Source of the DNA: Xanthomonas cassavae CFBP 4642 | Lineage (GTDB): Bacteria > Pseudomonadota > Gammaproteobacteria > Xanthomonadales > Xanthomonadaceae | Length of the DNA: 64,000 nt | Reading direction: 5' to 3' | NCBI RefSeq assembly: GCF_000454545.1 | Contig: NZ_CM002139.1 | Location: forward strand, 1,170,835 to 1,234,834 | Part shown: positions 1 through 7,809 of the stretch, piece by piece | Numbering within the stretch: the stretch's first letter is position 1 | How the letters are laid out: each line of letters begins with the position of its first letter | Position numbers and translations under genes: made by a program | The notes under the pieces: generated by a model | Database searches by the model: none | Told to the model about the DNA's origin: nothing | The model's input: only the letters and a program-made list of their open reading frames with translations

Positions 1-20
1 TGCACGGCATTGATACTCAT
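1..20 (-). CDS. start of a gene running off the left edge
   Basis: Only six codons are visible, reading M-S-I-N-A-V on the minus strand. The ATG at 18-20 has a GAGGTG ribosome-binding motif about five bases upstream and overlaps the stop codon of the preceding short reading frame (TGATG), a layout typical of translational coupling. Nothing can be said about its function. Confidence 0.35.
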
Positions 21-106
21 CACGCCACCTCGTTGGCTTCAGGTGACAGCAGCATCCACCCAGCGCGGCGCAGATCCTGCGACAGGCGGCTGATGGTCAG
101 GGCTAA
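20..106 (-). pseudogene. 3' end or remnant of a gene coupled to the left-edge gene
   Basis: A 28-codon open stretch on the minus strand ends with S-P-E-A-N-E-V-A and a TGA that overlaps the next ATG. It has an in-frame stop immediately upstream at 107-109 and no convincing start, so it looks like the tail of a larger gene whose front part is lost or frameshifted. The RBS of the following gene lies inside it. Family unknown; this could also be chance open sequence. Confidence 0.22.
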
Positions 107-128
107 TCAGGTCGCTCCTTGACTGGAA

Positions 129-506
129 TTATGGAGTCAACGTCTCTTCGGTGTCTGCGTAGACCAGTACGACCTTTTCGCCCCCGTACGGTACGGTGAC
201 CTTCGGTGTCCAAGGCTCAGCGGGTGGCAAGGCAGCCTTCGCCATGGCATCACACTTCTCTTTGATGCCACATCTGCGGATGGCGATACGCAATACGCCG
301 CCCTCATTTACGAAGTCAATACCGGGAGAATAAAACAGGCTTTCTGCAGGCATGTGGTACGTGATTTGAAGTGAATCGCCTGATTTTTCGATCTTGACCG
401 GCTGAACATCATTCTTCTTGTAATCAGAGCGCATGTTTCCTCCTGCACAAGCAGCCAAGGTTGATAGTGCGAGTAGCCCCGTAGCAAACATCAGTCTACT
501 TTTCAT
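129..506 (-). CDS. small hypothetical lipoprotein
   Basis: The 125-residue protein opens with a short basic stretch (MKSRLM), a hydrophobic segment and a lipobox L-A-A-C with the lipidated cysteine at residue 20, so it should be exported and anchored to the membrane as a lipoprotein. The start at 506 is preferred over the upstream ATG at 527 because it gives a normal signal peptide. The mature part is polar and ends in a Pro/Val/Thr-rich segment; two Cys (near R-R-C-G and K-C-D) could form a disulfide. I do not recognise a family. It stands alone, with short gaps on both sides. Confidence 0.7.
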   Translation of the reverse strand: MKSRLMFATGLLALSTLAACAGGNMRSDYKKNDVQPVKIEKSGDSLQITYHMPAESLFYSPGIDFVNEGGVLRIAIRRCGIKEKCDAMAKAALPPAEPWTPKVTVPYGGEKVVLVYADTEETLTP

Positions 507-703
507 ATCCACGTTCATGCCCAGCATGGGATCTGACGAGGTACGTTAGCACCTGCTACCTCGGCAAGCTAGAAGTCAGGATATTAAAACTCGCTCGCAG
601 CCACGCTTGGGTGTTAACAATAAGCCAGTAGATATGCAATGTCTCCATGGCAGTTTGGGCCCATTACTACGCCACGGCTCGAGCTGCAGCGCTTGACGGT
701 CAT

Positions 704-1429
704 CTACTTGTTGGGGGTGCTGTCTTGACGATTAGCCTCAGCCAACAATTGCTCGTAAGACTGCACGCGTGTACGTAGGCGAATGAGGTGCCATGACATC
801 GCAAAGGCAAACAGTAGCGTGAAGGCCAGCACGCCCTGGATTAAGGTGATCTTGCTCAGTACCGCCCAGCCGCCCAAACGCCAGTCTTTCAACTGCAAAT
901 ATAGGGCAAGCAGGACAGGCATGAAGCCAAGCTTCTCCATGCCACCGGTGAACAGGCCCAGGCGGTCGTGCATGTTGGTGCGACGATCACGCATGAATGC
1001 CTCGCGTCGACGCCGTTGTTCCAGCGGAAACCTACGAAGCGCCGCGACGATCGATTGATACTGATGGAACTCCCGCTCCATCAGCTCTGCGTGATCCGCA
1101 TAGGGGCGACGGAACCCCGGCCATTCGCGCTTGACGGTTAGCGCTGCCGAAATCAGGAACCCTGTCAGCTCAGTCACAAGTCCGAAGACAGCTAAATAAC
1201 TGCCAGCTTTGCCGTCCAACAGAGCACCGGACAAGATTCCGATGCCGGCACCGATCAGGCCAATCGTCAAGCTCCAGCGCTCGATTGGGCCGGCGCGGCT
1301 CTGCTCGGTCACCTGTGCGTAATGGGCCATTGCTGAAGAGAGCGATGGAAAGCTCGTGTCTGTGTGCTTGATCGCTTTTCCATCAATGTCGGCGCTCTGT
1401 TCCGTCGCTACTTCATCCATTGAACTCAT
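704..1429 (-). CDS. hypothetical four-helix membrane protein
   Basis: The 241-residue protein has an acidic/polar N-terminus (about 50 residues), two closely spaced hydrophobic helices (about 56-71 and 78-97), a charged Arg-rich central cytoplasmic part (about 100-165, including R-R-R-R), and two further helices (about 168-180 and 193-216). The paired-helix arrangement around a soluble loop recalls small bacterial membrane sensors or effectors, but I cannot assign a family. A second ATG three codons in (M-D-E-V) is an equally possible start. It is not in an operon with the lipoprotein at 129-506. Confidence 0.65.
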   Translation of the reverse strand: MSSMDEVATEQSADIDGKAIKHTDTSFPSLSSAMAHYAQVTEQSRAGPIERWSLTIGLIGAGIGILSGALLDGKAGSYLAVFGLVTELTGFLISAALTVKREWPGFRRPYADHAELMEREFHQYQSIVAALRRFPLEQRRRREAFMRDRRTNMHDRLGLFTGGMEKLGFMPVLLALYLQLKDWRLGGWAVLSKITLIQGVLAFTLLFAFAMSWHLIRLRTRVQSYEQLLAEANRQDSTPNK

Positions 1430-1625
1430 CTAGCCTCCCTCGGCAACTGCACGTCCAACACACCTCTGTGACGGTCAGTATTCCTTAGCTGCCGACACCG
1501 CGCCAGCGCGCTACTGAAGCGCGTCAAATTTCTTCCTTGGTTGCTCTTGACACACTACGCGCTGCACTCGCAATCTAGACCCAAGGAGCGTCGAAACTCC
1601 TCACACAGCGGTACCCACCTCCGTC
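1430..1625. other. intergenic region upstream of the C4-like element
   Basis: No credible gene is visible between the divergent membrane-protein gene and the structured element that starts near 1626. Promoters for both directions are expected here, but I cannot mark a -35/-10 pair with confidence. Confidence 0.4.
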
Positions 1626-1770
1626 AAACCGGTGGGTTTTTTGTGCCTGCATCCTGCAGGTACAAGCCGACGCAATGCCTGCGTCGGGAGGGCGGCTAAT
1701 ACAACACCCGCAAGGGGAATACGCCCGCCGGCTGTGTGCGGTTTCGAACCTCCCGACATCCCGTCGCCGT
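1626..1770 (+). ncRNA. C4 antisense RNA-like structured element
   Basis: The region folds strongly. 1626-1642 is a short hairpin with a T-run. 1641-1651 pairs with 1655-1665 (11 pairs, one G-U). 1667-1674 pairs perfectly with 1680-1687. Alternatively 1683-1691 pairs perfectly with 1749-1757, which closes a 75-nt domain and excludes the preceding hairpin. The core segments GGCTAATACAACACCCG, GCCCGCCGGCTGTGTGCGG and TTCGAACCTCCCGAC resemble, from memory, the conserved core of phage P1/P7/P4 C4-type immunity RNAs, which act in cis or trans on a downstream leader. Here the element lies just upstream of the small ORF/SymE pair and on the same strand. The assignment rests on recall of the motif and on visible pairing, not on a covariance search. 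The TTCGAAC motif can be mistaken for a tRNA T-loop. Confidence 0.5.
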
Positions 1771-1808
1771 TGGCGTCGGTTCTTGGGTTGTTCCAGGAGG
1801 GCGTTGCC

Positions 1809-2078
1809 ATGTCTACCGCACCATCCATGCCGGCATCTGTGCCGGTTGATCTGTCGCTAGCTTCCGCGCACCGCCTGCGTTGGGATGTGGGCGATGTGCT
1901 GCGCCGGCTCGTCGCACGCGCAGCTGTTGAGCAGGCGAGCGCCCATCCCGCGCATCCGCTGAGTCGCCAGCTCGGTGTGCTGCCGCACACCTTGCACCGA
2001 CGGTTCGCACGCAGTGGCGTGGCGTTGCAGCAGTGCGTCGCCGCATCCATCACCCGCCACCACCCGGAGGCGCCATGA
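1809..2078 (+). CDS. small protein coupled to SymE-like toxin
   Basis: The 89-residue product starts at an ATG with a strong AGGAGG seven bases upstream, and its TGA overlaps the ATG of the SymE gene (ATGA), so the two are probably translated together. It is rich in Ala, Arg, His and Val, with an amphipathic middle part (R-L-R-W-D-V-G-D-V-L-R-R-L-V) and a basic segment L-H-R-R-F-A-R. I recognise no domain. Its place before a toxin-like gene suggests a partner, leader or regulator role, but that is inference. The same frame stays open upstream through the C4-like element, so a longer annotation starting at 1632 would be an artefact. Confidence 0.6.
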   Translation: MSTAPSMPASVPVDLSLASAHRLRWDVGDVLRRLVARAAVEQASAHPAHPLSRQLGVLPHTLHRRFARSGVALQQCVAASITRHHPEAP

Positions 2079-2491
2079 CACGCCGCCGCCCACCCACGGC
2101 ATCTGCCAGCGTACGGCCCACCCGCACGCGTACGCGCCCCACGCCGCCCAAGCGGGTGCAGTGGGTTGTTGTGGAACCCGACCGCACCAAGCTGCCACCG
2201 ATGCTGCCGCCCGACCCGGACGCCTCCCCGCAAGGCCCCGGCACGCTACGCGCACCCCGCCGCGCACGACGCCCGCGCCAATGCACCGTCAGCTACACCC
2301 ATTACCCCGGCGCCCACGACCATGCCGGCGACCAGCACGTGCCCCACGTCCGCCTCAGCGGCCTATGGCTGGAACAACTGGGCTTTGCCATCGGCACCAA
2401 GCTGCGCATCACCGCCAGCGAAGGGCAGCTGCTGATGGAGGTGTTGCGGCCGGTGGAGGTGCCGGCCGCATCCCGCAGAGCGCGACGGTAG
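2075..2491 (+). CDS. SymE-family toxin-like protein
   Basis: The 138-residue protein has a basic, Pro/Arg-rich N-terminus (about 1-60) and a C-terminal SymE-type segment containing H-V-P-H-V-R-L-S-G-L-W-L-E, L-G-F-A-I-G-T-K-L-R-I and a final L-L-M-E-V-L strand. In E. coli, SymE is an SOS-induced AbrB-fold toxin linked to RNA decay or nucleoid effects and silenced by the antisense RNA SymR. Here the start at 2075 is fixed by the CGGAGG at 2065-2070 and by the ATGA overlap with the preceding ORF. No SymR-like antisense gene is evident; a C4-like RNA lies upstream instead. Toxicity is not shown by the sequence. Confidence 0.75.
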   Translation: MTRRRPPTASASVRPTRTRTRPTPPKRVQWVVVEPDRTKLPPMLPPDPDASPQGPGTLRAPRRARRPRQCTVSYTHYPGAHDHAGDQHVPHVRLSGLWLEQLGFAIGTKLRITASEGQLLMEVLRPVEVPAASRRARR

Positions 2492-2523
2492 CTGGAACGA
2501 AGTCGCAGTGGCGGTATCGTGGT

Positions 2524-3992
2524 TCAACAGGCCAACCGTCCCGACCAAGGATGCTCCATGACGACGACGCGAAGGAAAACGAAGGCTCGGACCTTACATA
2601 ACCAGGGGGACGTCGCCACCAGCATGTGTGCGCGAGGCTGATCTCCTTGCTCCAGATAGAAGAACACGAAGGCGAGCAGCAGACTGTCGGGGTTGGCAAA
2701 GAACACCGTAGGCGGAATCACGCCGGTATCGTCGCCTTCTTCCAGTAAGTGCAGCCACGTGTCGGAGGAGCGCTCGAACCAGGGGCCAGCCAGCTGATCG
2801 GTGATGAAGCCGAAATAGCGTGCATCCAGCGCCGGAAGGGCGGCCGCGAGCCTGTCCAGGCTGGCGCTCAGCGCAGTGTCGCTGCTGGCCGGATCCAGGG
2901 CCCAGCCTCCATACGCGCCTACGTCCTTGCCGTGCAGAATGTCATCGCCCAGAAATGCCGTGGCGGCATCCACGACATGCAGATCATGCAGTTGCGTGGT
3001 CGCCGCACGTTGCTGCCACGCCAGCAGGCGCGCGTGTTGCAGCCCTGCCTGGAGCATCAGCTCGCCCCGCGAAACGTCGTAGCTGGTCCACAGGCACTGA
3101 CGGCTGCCGTGACGGTCGGGCATCCAATGCCAGGACTGGTCCGCTTCGATGGGCACCGGCAGCCAGCCGGCGGCCTGCAGGGGTGTGCCCAGGTGGTGTT
3201 CGATCAGCTGTGGAAGCAGCTCGCGCACGCGCCGCTGCTGACGCTGCGGCTTGTCGCGTGCGCTGCGTAATGCGGCGGGCGTGCGCTTGGGCTGCAGGAA
3301 GAAACACAGGCCACTCTCGCGCTCGATCTCGCCACGGGTGTGGTTGTCGCCCAGGCGCGGCAACGCCAGATCTTCCGGCGCGCCACGGCAACGCGTCAGT
3401 CCACGGCGTGCGGCCAGCGCATGAATGGCCAGTAACGTCTCCGAGGCGAGCAGGTCGTCGCGCGTGGGCGCGATGCCATCATCGGTGTCGAAGGTGTCGA
3501 AGGTGTCGAAGGTGTCGAAGGTGTCGAAGGTGTCGAAGGTGTCGTCCAGCCAGCCATTCACCAGCAGGCCGTAAGTGTCCGTGAACAGCTCGGTGTCATC
3601 GGCCTGGTCGACGAGCTGCAGCGCATCGCCAAACACGGTGGACAGCGATAGGGTGTGGCCGGTGTCAGGCTGCCAGTGGAGCGCGCGTGAGCCCTCTTCC
3701 CATGCCAGGTAGACCGGACCGTCGGATTGCTCGTGCCAACCGGGGGGGGGCGGCAGCCTGCGCATGCGCGCGCAGGGAAGCATCCTCGATGTCCTCGATG
3801 GCAATCCGCACCAGCACGCCATGGCGCAGCAGCACCGCGTGCACGCGCAACCAGGTCAGGCCGGTGTCGTAGCGACGCCTGCAGCCGAAGCAGGCTGCGC
3901 ATGAGGGCTGTCTTGTGCGTGCCGCTCACGGTGCTGCGATCGACCAGATGGATGCAGCGCTCGATGCATTCCTCGATGGCGTGTTGTGACAT
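2524..3992 (-). pseudogene. hypothetical gene with two frameshifts, FDT repeat and G9 tract
   Basis: Three minus-strand frames together form one protein of about 485 residues. The start at 3992 (M-S-Q-H-A-I-E-E) has an AGAGGA ribosome-binding site. The frame breaks near 3880, possibly through a small deletion between CGCT repeats, and continues as T-W-L-R-V-H-A-V-L-L. It breaks again in the run of nine G at 3742-3750; with eight G the frames would join as A-P-P-G-W-H-E-Q. The largest open part ends at 2524. A 9-bp repeat at 3484-3544 (six full units plus a partial) encodes F-D-T repeats. The C-terminal half (W-H-W-M-P-D-R-H-G; P-P-T-V-F-F-A-N-P-D-S-L-L-L-A-F) looks conserved but I cannot name the family. 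Contingency gene, decayed gene or sequencing error are all possible. Confidence 0.6.
3484..3544. repeat. 9-bp tandem repeat (GGTGTCGAA), 6.8 copies
   Basis: Six perfect 9-bp units are followed by seven bases of a seventh. On the minus strand they encode Phe-Asp-Thr repeats in the hypothetical gene above. The unit is three codons long, so copy-number change would alter repeat length without breaking the frame. Confidence 0.95.
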
Positions 3993-4194
3993 CTGTGCGT
4001 CCTCTGCGTCTGTGGTCAACGTCCAGGCGTCATCATGCCGGGTGTGTAGGCAGCCGCGTGAGCGCGAGTCACCGGGCGGGATGCGTGCCGCTTGGCGCGG
4101 GCAGCACCTTCGTTCGTGCGCTGCTGCGCACTTTACCCATCAGGCCATCGTGTGCGATCGAGAACGGGCACCTCGCGCCGCTATCGCAAGCTTA

Positions 4195-4551
4195 GTGACA
4201 TCGCTGGATGGCGAGAATGGAGAATGCGTTGAACACATTGAGTCGATTGCCTGGACAACTTCTGCAGCTGTCGCGCATCCAGGGGGATTGAACAAGCACG
4301 GCTGCCACAACGATCGCAAAAACGGTGGCTACCACTGTCACCGCTCCGCCACTGGCGAAGGCGAACCGACGCCCGCAGCCGAGCCGTTAGATCGGTCTTC
4401 GTCGATTCCATCGGCCGGGGCGGTCTCCCGCAATTGCGCACAAGCGCGCGCAGCTGGCGCTGCACCGGTGCGGCGTGGCGATCCAGGATATGGCCCACAC
4501 CTGGATCGCGATCATGATGGCGTGGGATGCGAGCCGGCGCGTCGACGTTGA
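4195..4551 (+). CDS. Excalibur/YHYH-motif protein, start uncertain
   Basis: Two recognisable pieces are present. The first is H-P-G-G-L-N-K-H-G-C-H followed by G-G-Y-H-C-H-R, a His/Cys-rich motif common in small secreted proteins and nuclease-associated domains. The second is the Excalibur calcium-binding motif near the C-terminus, D-P-G-Y-G-P-H-L-D-R-D-H-D-G-V-G-C-E, with the expected D-x-D-x-D-G-x-x-C-E pattern. Such proteins normally carry a signal peptide. None is seen upstream in this frame, which stays open without a good start; the GTG at 4195 is only a placeholder. Either the 5' end has been lost or a frameshift hides it, so function as an exported protein is doubtful. Confidence 0.5.
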   Translation: MTSLDGENGECVEHIESIAWTTSAAVAHPGGLNKHGCHNDRKNGGYHCHRSATGEGEPTPAAEPLDRSSSIPSAGAVSRNCAQARAAGAAPVRRGDPGYGPHLDRDHDGVGCEPARRR

Positions 4552-4609
4552 TGCACGACGCCATCCTGTCAGCTCACTGGCACGCACTGCTCGTACGTGT
4601 TGCCAGCAT

Positions 4610-4640
4610 GCGCCACGCATCCATGCTGGATGTGTGGCGC
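4610..4640 (-). terminator. hairpin terminator after the SDR gene
   Basis: A 14-pair stem (4610-4623 with 4627-4640, one G-T pair) closes a 3-base loop, and an outer stem can extend it (4576-4584 with 4642-4650). It starts 12 bases beyond the stop codon of the minus-strand SDR gene. There is no long T-run. Confidence 0.6.
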
Positions 4641-4651
4641 AGTGCCAGTGT

Positions 4652-6238
4652 TCACCAATCCGTCGGCGCATAGTCCTTCAGGAACTGGCCCCATACGTGC
4701 TGCCCGGTATTGAAGCCGTGGATGATCGGGTCGACGATGCGCGCGGCGCCATCGACGATGTCCAGCGGTGGGTGGAAGCGTTCCTGCTGCACCTTGAGTG
4801 CGGCGATGTCGGCCGGATCTTCGTCGGTCACCCAGCCGGTGTCGACGCTGTTCATGTGGATGCCGTCGTTCTGGTAATCGGCCGCCGAGGTGCGCGTCAT
4901 CATGTTCAACGCGGCCTTGGCCATGTTGGTATGCGGGTGACGGGTGGTCTTGAAGTTGCGGTAGAACTGCCCTTCCATCGCCGAGACGTTGACGATGTGC
5001 TTGTCGCGTTCGGGCGTGCGCAGCATCAGTGGCTTCAAGCGCGCATTGATGATGAACGGGGCGATGGCGTTGACCAGCTGCGTCTCCAGCAATTCCACCG
5101 AAGGCACTTCGGCCATCAGCAGGCGCCAGGAATTGCGCCCGCGCAGATCCACCTGCTGCAGGTCCTGGTCGAGCCGCCCGTCGGGGAACAGATGTTCCTG
5201 GCCCACCAGCTCATCGTCCAGCAAGGCAATCTGCGACAGCTCGGCGGCGCGGGTGAGGCCATCGGCATCGGCGAGGCCGCGCCCGTGCACGGCCGGCAGC
5301 GCGGTGGCCGATGCGTCGCGCAACAGCTCGGGCGTGCGCAGGCCTTCGTAATGGCCAATCAGTTGTTGCACGGTCTTCGGCAACTCATGCAGTGCGGCGG
5401 TTTCATTGGCCATCATGTGCGCATAGAACTGCGGCGGACGGCGCACGGTCTGGCAGGCATTGTTGATGATGAAATCCAGCCGCTGCCTTGTGGCCAGCAA
5501 CTGGCTGCAGAACGCCTCCACGCTGGGCGTGTGGCGCAGGTCCAGCCCGAACACCTGCAGGCGGTGTCCCCACTGCGCAAAGTCGGGCTCTTCTGCATAA
5601 CGCGCGGCCGAATCGCGCGGGAAGCGCGTGGTGACGATCAATTCCGCACCGGCACGTAACAGCTTCAGGCCGGCCTGGTAGCCGATCTTGACCCGCCCGC
5701 CGGTCAGTAGCGCCACGCGTCCACGCAGGTCGGCGGTTTCGGTGCGCTTGAAGAAATTGAGCTCGGCGCAGGTCGGGCACATCTGGTCGTAGAAATGATG
5801 CAGCTGGGTGAACTTCTGCTTGCACACGTAGCAGTGCCGCAGCTCCGGCGAATGCGTCGGCTCCGGCGCGGCGCTGGCATGTTCGCCGTTGTGGGCGTCG
5901 TGCAGGCCGGCGGCATGCGGCGGGAAATAATTGGGCGTGCTGAACACCGGTTTGCGCCGCAGGGCACGGATGCCGCGTTGTTCGAGCAGGGCCTCGGCCT
6001 TGCGCACCTTCTCCTGATGCCGCTCGCGTTCGCGCTGCTTGAGCAACTGGCGGCGCGCCTTGGGCTCGGGATGGTAGACCCGTGCCACCACCTGGTGCAG
6101 GCGCACGCGGTCGGCCTCGGGCAGGGTGTCGAGCACGCTGCGGTCGGCTTCGATGGCCTCCAGCAGGTCCAGCGCGGCGCGCAGGCGGTCGGTCAGCGGC
6201 AGGTCGTCGGCGGGCAAGGGCGGGGCGTTGGTGTTCAA
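4652..6238 (-). CDS. SDR-family oxidoreductase with N-terminal extension and zinc ribbon
   Basis: The protein has about 528 residues if it starts at the TTG at 6238, where homology-like sequence begins (L-N-T-N-A-P-P); the open frame extends further upstream without support. It has a helical, charged N-terminal part (about 1-110), a C-x2-C...C-x2-C zinc ribbon (C-Y-V-C and C-P-T-C, about 140-165), and a Rossmann-type SDR domain with T-G-G-R-V-K-I-G as the cofactor loop and N-N-A-C in the expected place. The usual Y-x-x-x-K is T-N-M-A-K, so the catalytic Tyr appears to be Thr and classical SDR chemistry may be lost or changed. It is followed by a hairpin terminator. The substrate is unknown. 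Confidence 0.75.
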   Translation of the reverse strand: MNTNAPPLPADDLPLTDRLRAALDLLEAIEADRSVLDTLPEADRVRLHQVVARVYHPEPKARRQLLKQRERERHQEKVRKAEALLEQRGIRALRRKPVFSTPNYFPPHAAGLHDAHNGEHASAAPEPTHSPELRHCYVCKQKFTQLHHFYDQMCPTCAELNFFKRTETADLRGRVALLTGGRVKIGYQAGLKLLRAGAELIVTTRFPRDSAARYAEEPDFAQWGHRLQVFGLDLRHTPSVEAFCSQLLATRQRLDFIINNACQTVRRPPQFYAHMMANETAALHELPKTVQQLIGHYEGLRTPELLRDASATALPAVHGRGLADADGLTRAAELSQIALLDDELVGQEHLFPDGRLDQDLQQVDLRGRNSWRLLMAEVPSVELLETQLVNAIAPFIINARLKPLMLRTPERDKHIVNVSAMEGQFYRNFKTTRHPHTNMAKAALNMMTRTSAADYQNDGIHMNSVDTGWVTDEDPADIAALKVQQERFHPPLDIVDGAARIVDPIIHGFNTGQHVWGQFLKDYAPTDW

Positions 6239-6695
6239 GGCAGATCCGGGAAAAAGCGGTACGGGCCGTGGCGGCGGCGGGCGGCCGCGAAAGCGCGAAG
6301 GCAACAGGTGAGGACGGCAGTGCTGCCGGCTGGCGGCCAGCGATCGGGCAGCCGCGACGACATTTTCGCCGATTCTGGGGTGGCGGCGCCAATCTGCGGG
6401 CCGGACAGCACCCCAGGCAACCCGAGAAGCGACAGGCTGCGTGCCGGACCGTTGGCCAGGATCCGACGACCTAGGTCTGCAAGAAGGCGCAGGCCTGCCA
6501 TATGGTGCCGTCCGGCACATTGGTAATTGCCAGATAGCATGCGTATGGGGGATGGGCCGCGCGCAGCCTGTCCCGACGCGTGGAAGGCCTGGCGGCGACT
6601 GCGACCGCATCTGTGTCGAACCGCGTGGCGACTCACATGCTCTCCAGACCTGCTGGGCTACCGTGGGCACCTGTCGATGTGCGGGAGGAGGCACC
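6239..6695. other. divergent intergenic region, SDR / glutathionyl-hydroquinone reductase
   Basis: About 460 bases separate two divergent genes. Open frames run through it on both strands but they are GC-driven extensions without start signals. Promoters for both genes should lie here; I see no clear operator. Confidence 0.4.
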
Positions 6696-7682
6696 ATGGG
6701 CCTGCTGGTCGAAGGCAAGTGGCAAGACCGTTGGTATGACACCGACAAGAGCGATGGGCGCTTCGAGCGCTCGCAATCGCAGTTTCGTCACTGGGTGACG
6801 CGCGACGGCGCCGCTGGCCCGCACGGAGAGGGCGGATTCCCTGCGGCGGCAGGGCGCTACCACCTGTATGTCTCGCTGGCCTGCCCGTGGGCGCATCGCA
6901 CCCTGATCTTTCGCCGCCTGAAAGGGCTGGAGGCGTTGATCGATGTGTCGGTGGTGAACTGGTTGATGGGCGAGCACGGCTGGACGTTCGAGCCGGGCCC
7001 GGGTGTGGTGCAAGATCCGGTCAATCACGCGCGCCGTCTGTACGAGGTGTACCTCAAGGCCGATCCGCAGTATTCCGGGCGGGTGACGGTTCCAGTGCTC
7101 TGGGACCGCGAGCGCAAGACGGTGGTGAGCAACGAGTCCGCCGATATCATCCGCATGTTCAACAGCGCGTTCGACGCCGTGGGCGCGCGCGCAGGCGACT
7201 ATTATCCGGAGCGGTTGCGCACGCAGATCGATGCGGTCAATGCGCGCGTCTACGACACCGTCAACAATGGCGTCTACAAGGCGGGATTTGCCACCACCCA
7301 ACAGGCCTACGAAGACGCGGTGACGCCGCTGTTCGCGTCGCTGGACTGGCTCGAGGCACGCCTGAGCCAGCAACGCTATCTGTGCGGCGACGCCTTGACC
7401 GAGGCCGATTGGCGGCTGTTTACCACGCTGGTGCGATTCGACGCGGTGTATGTGGGGCACTTCAAGTGCAATCTGCGCCGCATCGCCGATTACCTGCAGC
7501 TATCGGGATTGCTGCGCGAGCTCTACCAGATGCCGGGGATTGCGGAGACCGTCAATTTCCAGCACATCAAGGGGCATTACTACCAGAGCCACGCCACGAT
7601 CAACCCCACCGGTATCGTGCCAATGGGTCCGGTGCTCGATCTCAGCGCGCCGCATGGGCGTGGCGATCTGCAGAAAGGCTGA
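6696..7682 (+). CDS. yqjG: glutathionyl-hydroquinone reductase (Xi-class GST)
   Basis: The 328-residue protein starts at an ATG with a strong GGGAGGAGG upstream. It carries the Xi-class active-site motif A-C-P-W-A-H-R, whose Cys reduces glutathionyl-hydroquinones to hydroquinone with glutathione, and the family's C-terminal features (G-D-A-L-T-E-A-D-W-R-L-F and V-Y-V-G-H-F-K-C-N, then H-I-K-G-H-Y-Y). Length and motif order match the YqjG/ECM4 group closely. The expected role is cytosolic repair of glutathione adducts of quinones, probably detoxification. It appears to stand alone, with its own RBS and a divergent SDR gene upstream. Confidence 0.88.
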   Translation: MGLLVEGKWQDRWYDTDKSDGRFERSQSQFRHWVTRDGAAGPHGEGGFPAAAGRYHLYVSLACPWAHRTLIFRRLKGLEALIDVSVVNWLMGEHGWTFEPGPGVVQDPVNHARRLYEVYLKADPQYSGRVTVPVLWDRERKTVVSNESADIIRMFNSAFDAVGARAGDYYPERLRTQIDAVNARVYDTVNNGVYKAGFATTQQAYEDAVTPLFASLDWLEARLSQQRYLCGDALTEADWRLFTTLVRFDAVYVGHFKCNLRRIADYLQLSGLLRELYQMPGIAETVNFQHIKGHYYQSHATINPTGIVPMGPVLDLSAPHGRGDLQKG

Positions 7683-7809
7683 TCCATGGCACGGCGGCGC
7701 GGCAAGTGCTCGTCAACTACGGTCCAAACGATGCGGCTGCCCAGCTGCATCTGGCCGGACGCGTGGCAGATTGCCTAAGCTGTCGGGCTCAGACAGACGA
7801 GAATACGCC

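Noticed and set aside
1740..1757. TTCGAAC motif suggesting a tRNA gene
   Set aside because: No tRNA acceptor stem, anticodon arm or CCA is present. The motif is inside the C4-like structured element.
3484..3544. CRISPR-like array of 9-bp units
   Set aside because: There are no spacers and the repeats are contiguous and in frame with the gene; it is a simple tandem repeat.
4652..6748. SDR reading frame extended to the upstream start at 6748
   Set aside because: The extra 170 codons have no RBS and Arg/Pro-rich composition; recognisable sequence begins at about 6238.
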